A DNA stretch of 43,735 nt. It comes from a virus. The notes under the pieces were generated by a model, which searched no databases, was not told the DNA's origin, and worked only from the letters and a program-made list of their open reading frames with translations. The stretch is taken from positions 1-43,735 of IMG/VR virus record IMGVR_UViG_3300017991_004323. One strand, given 5' to 3'. A program made the translations under genes and the position numbers. Shown in pieces: positions 29,719 through 38,208 of this stretch (positions are counted from its first letter, which is position 1; every line of letters begins with the position of its first letter).

Positions 29719-32700
29719 CTAGATCCGCTCCTCTTCGTCCCACTCGAGCGAATCAAGCAGGCTCTCTTTCTCGCGCAACGTGTCGAGAACCAGCTTGTCG
29801 ACAACGTGCTTCGCGACGAAGCGCACAATCAAGATCGAGTCGTGCCCCTCGGCGCCAATGCGGATCAGGCGACTCTCGGCCTGCTGGTTCTTGGCGGGGT
29901 TCCAGCTGAGATCGATAAAGCCGGCGACCTTGGCGCGGGTGAGCGTGATCCCCTCACCGCCGGCACCGATCGAGACCGCGAGCCCGCGCTCGATCTCGCC
30001 GGACTGGAAGGCCTCAACGATCTTCTGCCGCTTCTTGGCGGCGACGCCGCCGTGGAACACGTCCCAACCCGGCCGCCCGTCGAGGTAGCTCTCGCCTGCG
30101 AGCTTCTTGAGGATCGAGACGTGCTGGGAGAAGAGGACGACCGGCTCGTTCTCCTCCTCGCACTCTTCGATCCAGGCCTTGACCGCGGCGAACTTCGCCT
30201 GACTCAGCATGGACCGAATTCGGCTGAGCTCGTCGATTGTCGGCATTTGCGTGCGGCTGAGCAGGGCCTCCTGCACGGCCTCGAGGATCTCTTCGTCCTT
30301 GTTCCAGGGCCGCTCCTGGAAGTAGTACTCGACCCGCTCGTCGTAGATCAGACGGCGGCGATCGCGCTCGTCCGGGCTGAGGTGGGGCTCGAAGGGGCTG
30401 AGGATCTTATGGGGGCCACTGTCTGCGGTGACGTCCTGCCACGACCGCTTGACCGCGAGCATGTGGTGGACAGCCTCTTCGACCTCCCGGCGCGTCTTGT
30501 CATTGATCTCGACCTCAATGATCTTCTCGACACGCGGAGGCAGCTGCGAGAGGACGTCCTTGCGGCGACGGTTGATCTGCACTCGGCGCAGACGAGCGTG
30601 AAGCTCGTCACGAAGTTCGGCCGTCGGAGGCCGGCGACTCCCCTTCGGGTTCTCATACCAGTGCCGGAAGATTCGGAAGTAGTTGTCCCAGCTGCCGAAT
30701 GCCGCCCGCTCGAGCCCGAGCGACTTCAGCACCTCCCAGAACTCGCTCGGCTTGCCCTCGCACGGCGTGCCCGAGAGCCCGTAGACGAAGCCGTTCATGG
30801 CCCAGACGCGATCGCGCATGGCGCGCCAGCGCTGCGTGCGGAAACTGCTCGGGTTCTTGAACGCGTGGCATTCGTCAGCCAGCAGAACCATGGGCCCGGT
30901 GATCTCGGGGTAAGGGTTGGCCTGGTGGCAGGTGCGATCGATCGGCTCGCCGTGCTTGTCGTGCCCGCAGATCTTGACGGGGTCCGGATCGTCCACCCAC
31001 TCTTCGTACTTTCCGCCGTAGTGATACGGGATCACGCGACGGCGCCCGTCGACGACGAGCTCGAACGTGCGCGGGTGCTGAAAGTCTATGTGCGTGTGCT
31101 CGCAGCGCGGCAGGATCAGATTCCCAATCCGGCGCTCTTTGCGCAGATACCTCAGCAGACCGCGGAGGCGCTTGCAGCCCTTGCAGGGCTCGCCCGGCAA
31201 GACGCCGAACGAAGCAAGCAGGACGTCGCCCGGGGAAAGCGCCTTGAACTTCAAGGCGTAGTTCTTCATGGACGTCGCCATTTTCGGGCGAAGGTCCGGG
31301 CGCCACTTCTTGATTTCCTTCTGCCAGTTGTAGCGGACCGAGCTCGGGCTGAAGACGAGGTTCGGCATGTCGCTGCGCAGGGCGCCGAAACTCGAGATCA
31401 CGGTGTTGTGGCAGAGGATCCCCTCGGCCACATAGTTGTGATCCCTCTCGATCTCGAGATCGTAGACCCAGTCGTCGTAGTCGACCTCTTCGACCGAGAC
31501 GACGGTGGCGTAGTGGACCTCCTGCTCGATCAACCGCCAGGCCCGGTCGCGCGTGACCCGAAGGTCGTCATAGTCAAGTCGACGGAGTGCCTCGTCGATC
31601 CTCTCGCGGCGATACTTCCCGGCGAGATACTCCTCGGCAGCCTGGCCACTCAGCATGTTGTCCATGGCTTCAACGACAACCGCAAGCGACTCGCGCGAAA
31701 ACTCCTGCTTGCCCTTGAGGTAAACCGTCGAGAGCTTGTATTTCGGATCCAAGTGCCACCATGAGGCAGGGAGTCCCGCGCGATCGAAGGCGGCCCTTAT
31801 CAGATCAGAGGCCGGGAGGCCTTCGGTGTTGCTGTTGACCTTCTTCGCGCAGGCCCTCTCCAACTGCTCAGTCTTGTAGCCAACGGAGAACCCAACCTCG
31901 TCTCGATATCGACGAAGACTCGCTCCGCTGATCGTTCCTACCCAGTAGTCACGGTAGGGGCAGTTGGGGCTATTCGTTGCGCGGGCTCGCTTGCTGCGAA
32001 CTCGCACCCAGATACCAAAGCGACGGAAGAGGTGGACGAGCTCCTTGACGAGCAGCTGACTCGCGCTCGAGAACTCAACAATGCTCCCCCTCTTGGGGCA
32101 GGATCCCTCCGCGTCCATGTAGGCGCGCAGGAAGGTTCGAACGACCTCTGCATTTCCCTGCATGACCGGGAGCGGAACGCGGCGATCACGGGAGCGTGTG
32201 CCCCAGGGGTAGTCGAAGCGCAGCATGAATTCACGTAGGCCTGGATCAGAAACCAGGTCAAAAGCCAAGTGAGTGGCACGCGGCTCGTTAATAGACGGCT
32301 CGAATCCAAGGCGGGCAAGAATGCCGGCCAGTCGTTCGCAAACCATTCGATCTTTCTGGGTAAAGACCGAGCGACCGGACTCCTCGCGCCCGTCGCCAAT
32401 CAACCACCCCATGAGCTCTGCGAGCTCAAGGTCTAGATCGCCGCTCTCATGCAAGAGTCGGGCGGGAACGCAAATCCGGTCGCCAGGCCTGATCTCGTTC
32501 GTCCACACCTCAGGCCCGCGTAGCTTATGGGCCTTAGTGATCGTCGTCTCGCTGCCGTCATTCAGACGGACGCGGACGAGCTTCTCCCTGACCCTCTGGC
32601 GGTAGAGGCGCTTGACCGGGCGGCGAACGATCCTGCCCGTCGCGTCGTCGATCGAGTTGACGAAGAGAGGCTCGGTCGGTTCAGACCAATAACCCTCTCC

Positions 32701-33105
32701 GTCGAATTCAATGTTAGGACTCGCGTATTCATTCCAGGTGAATTCTGCAGTCTGAAGCTCGCCGTTGATTTGAGCTAAGTCCTTATATGATCGACACTTG
32801 CCGCAGCCCATTTGATGCCCGACCAGTAATGCACGCGTATTGCTAATCCTGCGCGCGTCGGTCTCCTGGAACCCCATGAGCGAGAGGCCGAGGTCAGGCA
32901 ACTCCCTGAGCCGGCGATCAAAGCCGTTGTCGGTGATCCCGTCGACCATGACGCACAAGGCGCAGCACAGCCGTAGCGGCGCCTGGACGAACTCGCCCTC
33001 GCCGGGATTAAGCGCCACGCCGCAGCGATAGCAGGTGCCCAGGTGCCGGTTGGGAAAGGGCTTGATTCGCTGGTGCAGTCGCTTCTTCTTGGCCATTTGG
33101 GCCAA
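29719..33105 (-). CDS. SNF2-family helicase containing an intein, 1128 aa precursor
   Basis: The N-terminal 60 residues carry a C-Y-R-C ... C-A-L-C zinc ribbon. Walker A (VGHQMGCGK, residues 95-103) is split after the Lys by an intein (104-567). After splicing it reads GHQMGCGKT. The rest shows SNF2 motif II DECH (744-747), a Cys/His insert between motifs I and II, F-S-Q-H (motif IV), G-A-G-G-E-G-I-T-L-T (V) and Q-A-E-S-R-L-I-R-I-G (VI). The spliced product would be about 664 aa. ATP-driven DNA or nucleosome-like translocation is the family activity; in phages these proteins are usually linked to replication, recombination or transcription. The ATG at 33105 or the one three codons later could start it. 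Confidence 0.9.
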   Translation of the reverse strand: MAQMAKKKRLHQRIKPFPNRHLGTCYRCGVALNPGEGEFVQAPLRLCCALCVMVDGITDNGFDRRLRELPDLGLSLMGFQETDARRISNTRALLVGHQMGCGKCRSYKDLAQINGELQTAEFTWNEYASPNIEFDGEGYWSEPTEPLFVNSIDDATGRIVRRPVKRLYRQRVREKLVRVRLNDGSETTITKAHKLRGPEVWTNEIRPGDRICVPARLLHESGDLDLELAELMGWLIGDGREESGRSVFTQKDRMVCERLAGILARLGFEPSINEPRATHLAFDLVSDPGLREFMLRFDYPWGTRSRDRRVPLPVMQGNAEVVRTFLRAYMDAEGSCPKRGSIVEFSSASQLLVKELVHLFRRFGIWVRVRSKRARATNSPNCPYRDYWVGTISGASLRRYRDEVGFSVGYKTEQLERACAKKVNSNTEGLPASDLIRAAFDRAGLPASWWHLDPKYKLSTVYLKGKQEFSRESLAVVVEAMDNMLSGQAAEEYLAGKYRRERIDEALRRLDYDDLRVTRDRAWRLIEQEVHYATVVSVEEVDYDDWVYDLEIERDHNYVAEGILCHNTVISSFGALRSDMPNLVFSPSSVRYNWQKEIKKWRPDLRPKMATSMKNYALKFKALSPGDVLLASFGVLPGEPCKGCKRLRGLLRYLRKERRIGNLILPRCEHTHIDFQHPRTFELVVDGRRRVIPYHYGGKYEEWVDDPDPVKICGHDKHGEPIDRTCHQANPYPEITGPMVLLADECHAFKNPSSFRTQRWRAMRDRVWAMNGFVYGLSGTPCEGKPSEFWEVLKSLGLERAAFGSWDNYFRIFRHWYENPKGSRRPPTAELRDELHARLRRVQINRRRKDVLSQLPPRVEKIIEVEINDKTRREVEEAVHHMLAVKRSWQDVTADSGPHKILSPFEPHLSPDERDRRRLIYDERVEYYFQERPWNKDEEILEAVQEALLSRTQMPTIDELSRIRSMLSQAKFAAVKAWIEECEEENEPVVLFSQHVSILKKLAGESYLDGRPGWDVFHGGVAAKKRQKIVEAFQSGEIERGLAVSIGAGGEGITLTRAKVAGFIDLSWNPAKNQQAESRLIRIGAEGHDSILIVRFVAKHVVDKLVLDTLREKESLLDSLEWDEEERI
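31405..32796 (-). mobile_element. intein with LAGLIDADG homing endonuclease (464 aa) in helicase Walker A
   Basis: Starts at Cys104 and ends His566-Asn567, with Thr568 as the first downstream residue, the full set for class 1 splicing. Block B has T-x-x-H (T190 to H193). Two dodecapeptide motifs (LAELMGWLIGDG at 228-239 and FLRAYMDAEG at 325-334) keep both acidic residues, so the endonuclease looks active. The C-terminal block is VYDLEIERDHNY...GILCHN. The GK^T position in P-loop ATPases is a well-known intein insertion point. Confidence 0.92.
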
Positions 33106-33149
33106 GATACGAACGCCCTACGACGTCTAGCGGGCCAGAAGGCGCTCGA

Positions 33150-33332
33150 TCACAAGCGGTTGGGAAGGCGGTTGCGCCGGGCCGTGCAACCCACGTAGCT
33201 AAGGCTCAAACCTCGAGCCCTGGACGTCCAGCGCAGGCCGAGTCCCCATAGACCGAGCTCGGAGAACCCGGCTTCCACCAGCAATCCGTAGCCGCACTCA
33301 TACGACAAACGAAGGCGTCGGCGCCGCCTCAA
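33150..33332 (-). CDS. Arg-rich small protein, 60 aa
   Basis: TTG start at 33332 overlaps the TGA of the preceding gene (TTGA). It begins MRRRRRLRLSYECGYGLL, then alternates hydrophobic residues (GFSELGLWGLGLRW; LSLSYVG), a beta-like pattern. It ends 45 bases before the helicase start. The start is chosen from overlap only; no good ribosome site. Confidence 0.45.
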   Translation of the reverse strand: MRRRRRLRLSYECGYGLLVEAGFSELGLWGLGLRWTSRARGLSLSYVGCTARRNRLPNRL

Positions 33333-33568
33333 CGAAACAGCCCTTTCCCGAAGCTGCGAGAAGGACCCTCTCCCATGCCCCGGCCGGTGGCCCGGCGGTC
33401 GAGGGGCTGCGACCCGGATCGAGAGAACCCATACCCCCTGCCGCCGCAGCCAATGCCCATGCTCCCGCAGCCAATGCCCATGCTCCCGTAGAGAGCAGGG
33501 CCGCCTAAGCCGATCGCCCGAAAGCCGCCGCGGTTGTAAGCGGCCCTCCTTTTCCGCTTGCGCCTCAT
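33329..33568 (-). CDS. Arg/Gly-rich protein with GSMGIGC repeat, 79 aa
   Basis: ATG at 33568 (ATGA overlap). Begins MRRKRKRRAAYNRGGFRAIG and contains a perfect tandem repeat of G-S-M-G-I-G-C, visible in the DNA as two 21-base copies at about 33446-33487. No family known. The basic N-terminus and Gly-rich body resemble small packaged or membrane-associated phage proteins. Confidence 0.55.
   Translation of the reverse strand: MRRKRKRRAAYNRGGFRAIGLGGPALYGSMGIGCGSMGIGCGGRGYGFSRSGSQPLDRRATGRGMGEGPSRSFGKGLFR
33446..33487. repeat. two tandem 21-base units in the Gly-rich gene
   Basis: Two copies of a unit containing GCCAATGCCCATGCTCCCG (plus strand), in frame with the 33329-33568 gene and encoding its GSMGIGC repeat. 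Confidence 0.8.
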
Positions 33569-33762
33569 TTCTTCCAGGCGTGGCACGGACAGCGACACGG
33601 CCCTTGGAGGAACCGGTTCTCGCCCCACTGAGAGTTCGAGCACTCGTGGGCCCTTCCGGACGTCGTCGTGCAGCGGAGCAGCGATCCGTCCTGAACTTCG
33701 CAGCGAGTGTAGTCGTCGTCCAGCACCTGAGGCTGATCGTCCTGAAGCTCTTCACCGGACAC
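33565..33762 (-). CDS. cysteine-rich protein, 65 aa
   Basis: Six cysteines including a C-R-C-P-C-H cluster at the C-terminus (QGPCRCPCHAWKK). The N-terminal 20 residues are acidic. It overlaps the upstream gene by 11 bases and the next by four. Possible zinc binding; not recognised. Confidence 0.6.
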   Translation of the reverse strand: MSGEELQDDQPQVLDDDYTRCEVQDGSLLRCTTTSGRAHECSNSQWGENRFLQGPCRCPCHAWKK

Positions 33763-34156
33763 GCAGCGCCTCCTTGATCTCCGCGAGCTCGCGGCGATAG
33801 ATCTCGTTCAATAACTGCTGGCCCTGCCAGCCAGGCCATGCCGCCTTGCAGCCCTGGCAGCGCACATGAAACACGGTCGGCGTCGTCGACTCGATCTTCA
33901 GCCAGGCGAGGTAGTGCGTGCATTCCCCCGCTATCCTCTGCGCGGGCCTCTTGGCTGGCGGCGGGACCGATCTCCCGCCAAGGGACTTCCAGATCGACTC
34001 GATCTCGTTACGGAGGCCTTCATTGACCTGGGCTTGGGCAGACCACGACCCAGACTGCTTCCCGCAAGCCCGGCAGCGAAACGCGAAGGTCGAAGGCGTG
34101 CTGCGGAACTCGAGCTCGAGCAAAGGGCAGCCGTCAGCTTCGCAGTCCTGGGTCAA
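33752..34156 (-). CDS. zinc-ribbon protein, 134 aa
   Basis: TTG at 34156 in a TTGA overlap with the upstream gene and with GGAG six bases away; the longer frame to 34225 has no better start. Two halves each carry a C...C / C-x2-C arrangement (CEADGCPL...CRACGK; CTHYLAW...CQGCKAAW), suggesting an internal duplication with one zinc site per half. Function unknown. Confidence 0.7.
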   Translation of the reverse strand: MTQDCEADGCPLLELEFRSTPSTFAFRCRACGKQSGSWSAQAQVNEGLRNEIESIWKSLGGRSVPPPAKRPAQRIAGECTHYLAWLKIESTTPTVFHVRCQGCKAAWPGWQGQQLLNEIYRRELAEIKEALRVR

Positions 34157-34431
34157 GACCTTCTCCGATCGATCACACTCTGCAGGCGAGATCGCTTGGC
34201 CCTCAAGTCTTCGTAGACCTTCCAAGCCGCTTGGTTCGCCTCGGGAATCCCAAGGTCGCCGACGAGCTCCATGCGTTCAATCCCTGAAGCGACGACCTGA
34301 ACCAATCCGGCGACCTCGTACGTGCTCATTCCCTCCGTGTACTCATTGATATCGAGAACGAACCAAGCGTCCTCAAGGCGCTCGAGGTCTTCGCCTACAG
34401 CGATCGCGCGCAGGTCGTCACGCGTCAGCAA
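34153..34431 (-). CDS. hypothetical protein, 92 aa
   Basis: TTG start at 34431 is supported by AGGAGG seven bases upstream; the open frame further upstream is a shadow of the methyltransferase gene. The protein is helical (LRAIAVGEDLERLEDAWFVL; RAKRSRLQSVIDRRRS). It overlaps the end of the methyltransferase gene by 14 bases. Confidence 0.65.
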   Translation of the reverse strand: MLTRDDLRAIAVGEDLERLEDAWFVLDINEYTEGMSTYEVAGLVQVVASGIERMELVGDLGIPEANQAAWKVYEDLRAKRSRLQSVIDRRRS

Positions 34432-35218
34432 CGGACGCCTCCTCCCAGCGGGCTCGAGCCGTGGCCGCGGTATCCGGGTCCACCTCGATTCCGTAAGCGC
34501 TCGCGCCCATGCGCTTAGCGACGCAGGCGACCGTTCCCCCTCCCAAGAAGGGGTCGCAGACCACGCTCCCGGCCATGACCCCGCTGACCTTGAGGCAGCG
34601 CTCGGCGAGCTCCTCAGGAAACTCGTAGGCCTTCTTGTGCCCTGACGTGTACTTCTTGGTCTTGGCGCCAGTGGTCTTGTAAGGAATGAACCACACGTCT
34701 CCGGCGCAATGAAGGTCACCGTTCTTCCCTCGAGTCCCTCGCTTGAGGTTGCTCTTGTCGGCGAACGGAACGCCGACAGCGAGTCGATCGAGTGACTCGG
34801 GCGGCTTGAACCAGGTCCAGACGAACTCCCAGCCGTAGTTCAGCGTCGGGGAGCGGGGGTGGATCGGCGTGTAGTGGCCGCGGGTCTTGCCGTCGATTGC
34901 GAGCGACTTGACCCATATGATCGTCTGGCCCGTCTTCAGCCGAGGGGCCTCGCGCTCGATTTCCTCGCGAGCGTCGTAGGGCTTGGAGAATCCCTCGGTT
35001 CGCAGCTGGGCAAAGTTGACGAACAGGCGACCGCCAGGGCGAAGGACGCGACTCGAGAACCTGCCCAACGCGGCGCAGAGCTCGAGGGTTAGTCCGTCGC
35101 GCCTCTTGTAAGGGGGCGAGGTGACGATCGCGTCAACCGATTCGTCGGGAACGTAATCGCTGTCGTCGTAGATCCCGCGCAGATCGGCCCCACCGATCTT
35201 GAGCCAAGGCTTTTCCAT
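34418..35218 (-). CDS. beta-class N4/N6 DNA methyltransferase, 266 aa
   Basis: Motif IV TSPPY at 33-37 precedes motif I (DPFLGGGT, 222-229), the order of beta-class DNA amino-methyltransferases. TSPPY rather than DPPY leans to N4-cytosine or N6-adenine. The domain between holds a target-recognition stretch (residues 80-200). Transfers a methyl group from S-adenosylmethionine. No restriction endonuclease gene is next to it, so it may protect phage DNA. ATG at 35218; 35219-35281 upstream shows nothing obvious. Confidence 0.88.
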   Translation of the reverse strand: MEKPWLKIGGADLRGIYDDSDYVPDESVDAIVTSPPYKRRDGLTLELCAALGRFSSRVLRPGGRLFVNFAQLRTEGFSKPYDAREEIEREAPRLKTGQTIIWVKSLAIDGKTRGHYTPIHPRSPTLNYGWEFVWTWFKPPESLDRLAVGVPFADKSNLKRGTRGKNGDLHCAGDVWFIPYKTTGAKTKKYTSGHKKAYEFPEELAERCLKVSGVMAGSVVCDPFLGGGTVACVAKRMGASAYGIEVDPDTAATARARWEEASVADA

Positions 35219-35281
35219 GCGGGGAAATTATCAGGAAGCCCGGACCACTTTCCAAGATTTTCCAGAGGTTCCCTGGAGTAC

Positions 35282-35731
35282 CTAGGAGGGATCTTCTTCC
35301 TTTTCAGGCACTTGCGGAAAATCTCGTCCCTTGGTCCGCTCGCTATCGAAGGCTCGCTCGATTCCCAGGCGATCGCATTCGACCCGGAGCTCGAGCAGCA
35401 TGGTCGTCCGATCGACTTGCTCCCCGTAGCTGGCCAGGTCAACCTTGCGGACCCCGCGCAGGCGGCGCCGGCGCGCCTCCTTCAGCATGGCGAGGTAGTG
35501 AGGAGAGGTGTGATCAGCCCACGTCTGCCTGTACACCTGCTGCGCAGCTTGATCGACGTCGTCATACCCTGAGGCCTGGGTCGCCCGAAGCATGTCGAGG
35601 GCCTCGGTTGCTCGTTTGAGGCTGGCGACCCGGATCAGAAGCCTGATCGTATGAACCAGGTGATCGTCGTCCATGTCCTTGATCGAATGCCGGCGGCCGT
35701 CCTTACTGGTCCACGTCTTGGGCAAGCTCAC
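35282..35731 (-). CDS. hypothetical protein, 149 aa
   Basis: GTG at 35731 (GTGA overlap). The opening [20 protein letters not shown] and the helix [13 protein letters not shown] are typical of a phage protein type of unknown function. The C-terminal half is charged and helical. Confidence 0.7.
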   Translation of the reverse strand: MSLPKTWTSKDGRRHSIKDMDDDHLVHTIRLLIRVASLKRATEALDMLRATQASGYDDVDQAAQQVYRQTWADHTSPHYLAMLKEARRRRLRGVRKVDLASYGEQVDRTTMLLELRVECDRLGIERAFDSERTKGRDFPQVPEKEEDPS

Positions 35732-36027
35732 TGGATCCCCCAGCAGCAACGCTTGTACTTCTGACCGCTCCCGCAGAGGCATGGATCGTTGCGGCCAATC
35801 TTCGGTCCGCGGCGGCGGAGCATGTAGACGGGAGCCGTCTTCTCTGGGCCGCGGACGCCGTTGACGCCGTCTTCGAGGTCTTCGTCCTCGTCCTCGTCCA
35901 ACTCGTCAAGCTCGGCTTCGGTGTAGATCGGCTTCACGCCGACCTGGACGAGCTCAGCCTCCGTGCTCTTGATCTTGTGGCGGTTCGCCGCCTTGCGAAG
36001 AAGCGCTCGCCTTCGCTCTCTGCTCAT
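35728..36027 (-). CDS. SEC-C zinc-motif protein, 99 aa
   Basis: ATG at 36027 (AGGAT upstream). The C-terminus has [19 protein letters not shown], the SEC-C zinc motif of SecA and many small proteins, which binds partner proteins or ribosomes. The N-terminal 30 residues are basic and helical; an acidic D/E stretch ([13 protein letters not shown]) lies between. Confidence 0.85.
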   Translation of the reverse strand: MSRERRRALLRKAANRHKIKSTEAELVQVGVKPIYTEAELDELDEDEDEDLEDGVNGVRGPEKTAPVYMLRRRGPKIGRNDPCLCGSGQKYKRCCWGIQ

Positions 36028-36691
36028 GGTAATCCTCTTGAAACCGAATCTTCTCCACGTCGATCTTGAACGGGAGATCCAGGTCTGCAAGGCGAGTAAA
36101 CAGAGAATCGGCGCAGCGTAGCTCCCGGCGAGAGAGCAGCGGCTTGATCCGACGCTGGTATCTCGCCCAGGCCGACGACCAGTCCGTAACCTCCGCGAGC
36201 CAGCCAACCACGAAGTGATCGCTGATCCCCAGCAGGCTGAACACGATCGCGTCGAGCGTCGAGGTCACCGCCTCCTCTCGGTTGGAGTAAGCGTCCGTAA
36301 CGACACGCTTGTTGCGCCACCTCGGATCGAGCACCCCTTCCCACTTCTGAGCCTGAGCGAGCTCGAACATGTACGGAGCGGCGCCGAGGCCGAACTCGGG
36401 CAACTTCCTTCGACTCGGGGGAGTCACCCTCCAGTGGTTCACGTCATGCGCGAGGTGGAGGCTCCAGTCAAAATGACTGGCGCCGGGAGGCGCGTCCAGC
36501 GAGACCGACTTCCCGTCCCAGCGATACGGGATCGAGCGGAAGCGCCGGCGCGGGATCCCGGACCTGCGAACGTAGGCCAGCACCCGACGCCTGAGGAGGA
36601 GGTCCTGCCGCCTCCTCCTCAGCAGGCGGCAATGCGCGGCCCAGATCGCCTCCGCTCGAATCTCTTGGATCTTCTCTTCGCGAGACTTCAC
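35954..36691 (-). CDS. hypothetical protein, 245 aa
   Basis: GTG at 36691, starting [19 protein letters not shown]. It has a basic N-terminal helix region and a middle with [20 protein letters not shown] metal site from these histidines is possible. It overlaps the SEC-C gene by 74 bases, larger than elsewhere. Not recognised. Confidence 0.65.
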   Translation of the reverse strand: MKSREEKIQEIRAEAIWAAHCRLLRRRRQDLLLRRRVLAYVRRSGIPRRRFRSIPYRWDGKSVSLDAPPGASHFDWSLHLAHDVNHWRVTPPSRRKLPEFGLGAAPYMFELAQAQKWEGVLDPRWRNKRVVTDAYSNREEAVTSTLDAIVFSLLGISDHFVVGWLAEVTDWSSAWARYQRRIKPLLSRRELRCADSLFTRLADLDLPFKIDVEKIRFQEDYHEQRAKASASSQGGEPPQDQEHGG

Positions 36692-36693
36692 GC

Positions 36694-37053
36694 CTAGATC
36701 AACTCCTCCAGGAGATTGGGGTCGATCTCGACCTGGACGTCCAGATCCGCCTCCTCCCAGCACCCGACGAGATCGTCCACGACGACGCCGGACTCGGGGT
36801 GGAGGCGCCAGCCCTCGCCGTCGCTCAGGACGAGGTCCGTCTCAGCGGGTTCGGACTCGGTGTAGTCGAAGTCGTGGTACTCCCCCTCGTGGTAGCGGTG
36901 GATCGCGTGCTCAGGCGAGTAGGCCTCGACCTCGACCCGAATCACCCCTTCGAGCTCGAACTCCGCACAGTCAAAGAGAACGAAGTTTCGGGTCAGGCCG
37001 GGAATGAAATCCTGCGCAGGAAGGGCAGGCACACCCTCAGTCGAAACGGTCAA
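36694..37053 (-). CDS. hypothetical protein, 119 aa
   Basis: TTG at 37053 in a TTGA overlap with the previous gene, after GGTGGATC. Acidic beta-rich protein (GVIRVEVEAYSPEHAIHRYHEG is the strand-helix core, shortened here: VIRVEVEAYSPEHAI). It resembles small phage proteins with an E-A-Y-S-x-x-x-A helix. Function unknown. Confidence 0.65.
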   Translation of the reverse strand: MTVSTEGVPALPAQDFIPGLTRNFVLFDCAEFELEGVIRVEVEAYSPEHAIHRYHEGEYHDFDYTESEPAETDLVLSDGEGWRLHPESGVVVDDLVGCWEEADLDVQVEIDPNLLEELI

Positions 37054-37967
37054 TGGAGATCCACCAGTTCGCAGAGAATGGGGCTCTGGGACAAGCGACG
37101 CCTCTGCTCCGCCGAAAGTCCGTTTAAGAAACATTGGCCATGCTCGACCTCGAGCCTGGCGTCCGAGTTGCCGCGTGAGAGGTATCCGACCTCACGGGCA
37201 TGACCGACGAACTCTTCGATCTCGTCCGACCAGTCGTAGAGAACGGCGCGTGGATCTCCTTCGTGGTCCTGAATCAACTGCTCGAGCCGGCTGTGCAGAT
37301 CCCACGAGCGAATGGCGAGCGAAGGCGACAGGAGCCCGTCCAAAAGCTCGTCCTCGTCTTCGCGCTCCTGCTCCTCGTCGCCCCGGCCTTCACCGCCGAG
37401 GTAATCAAGGACGACCTGAGGCACCTCGCCCTGCAAGAGCTCGGGCTCGTCGCAGGTCTCACGGCACCAGGCGCAGAAGCGAACGCGTCCGATCCACTCG
37501 CAGCCCTGATTGACGAGGATCTGGCGCTGGCGACACGTCGGCTCCGCGTGATCGTTGTAGAGGTGAAAAGGCGTGTGAGCGATCCGGCAGAACCCGTCGC
37601 TGTGCGAGGGGATCTGGAAGACGTCCACGTTGTCGCTACCCGCCCAATTCTTCCAGTAGCGAAGGCGGGTTTGCTTCACGCGCTTCACGGCCTTGAAGGG
37701 ATCGCAGTACTTGACGACCGCCTCGCCCGAAGGGTCGGTCGAGATCGATTCGACATATCGAGAGGCAGACGCTCCCCAGGGGTAGGTGCAGAACAGGTCG
37801 CCCGGCTGAGGGTCCGTGCGCGGATTACGCCGGCCACTCTGGATCTTCTGCATGGCCGAGAGCGCCGCGTTCTGCAGGGCGTGCAGTTGGTCGAGACCCA
37901 GGCCGAAGTCGCCGAGGCCCTCGGTCAGGATCACATTGATTGCACGGCGGACGTTGAGATCAGCCAC
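37050..37967 (-). CDS. hypothetical protein with N-terminal RRNP junction, 305 aa
   Basis: GTG at 37967. Residues 1-47 are helical (INVILTEGLGDFGLG; LQNAALSAMQKI) and end S-G-R-R-N-P-R, the junction motif of the mosaic proteins. A domain follows (PGDLFCTYPWGASASRYVES) with two C...C pairs and a helical acidic C-terminus. It may be another arm-processed protein. No enzyme motif. Confidence 0.75.
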   Translation of the reverse strand: MADLNVRRAINVILTEGLGDFGLGLDQLHALQNAALSAMQKIQSGRRNPRTDPQPGDLFCTYPWGASASRYVESISTDPSGEAVVKYCDPFKAVKRVKQTRLRYWKNWAGSDNVDVFQIPSHSDGFCRIAHTPFHLYNDHAEPTCRQRQILVNQGCEWIGRVRFCAWCRETCDEPELLQGEVPQVVLDYLGGEGRGDEEQEREDEDELLDGLLSPSLAIRSWDLHSRLEQLIQDHEGDPRAVLYDWSDEIEEFVGHAREVGYLSRGNSDARLEVEHGQCFLNGLSAEQRRRLSQSPILCELVDLH

Positions 37968-38208
37968 GGCGCCCGACCTCCTCGCTGAGCTTGAGGTAGC
38001 GAGCCATGAGTTGATCGTGCTGCATGTTGACCCGCGCCTGATCCTCGGGGGTTCCGACGTAGTCGGTGCTCTGGATCGCGCGGATTCCGTCCGCGATCTC
38101 CTCCATGCGGCGGCGGAGATCCTCGCCGCTCATGGAGGACGGGTCCAGGTTGGTCAAGCTCATGTAGGCAGTCGCTCCGTCGCGGAGCCGCCTCTTCTGC
38201 TGACTCAC
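37960..38208 (-). CDS. hypothetical helical protein, 82 aa
   Basis: GTG at 38208 (GTGA overlap with the GHKL gene; GGAGGAG upstream). Helical and charged (GEDLRRRMEEIADGIRAIQST). Not recognised. Confidence 0.65.
   Translation of the reverse strand: MSQQKRRLRDGATAYMSLTNLDPSSMSGEDLRRRMEEIADGIRAIQSTDYVGTPEDQARVNMQHDQLMARYLKLSEEVGRRG

Noticed and set aside
29806-31764. 652-codon plus-strand ORF
   Set aside because: Antisense to the helicase with its clear motifs; long antisense frames are common in this GC-rich sequence. The same holds for 18191-19348, 21384-22574, 25708-26973, 27591-28907 and 38466-39809.
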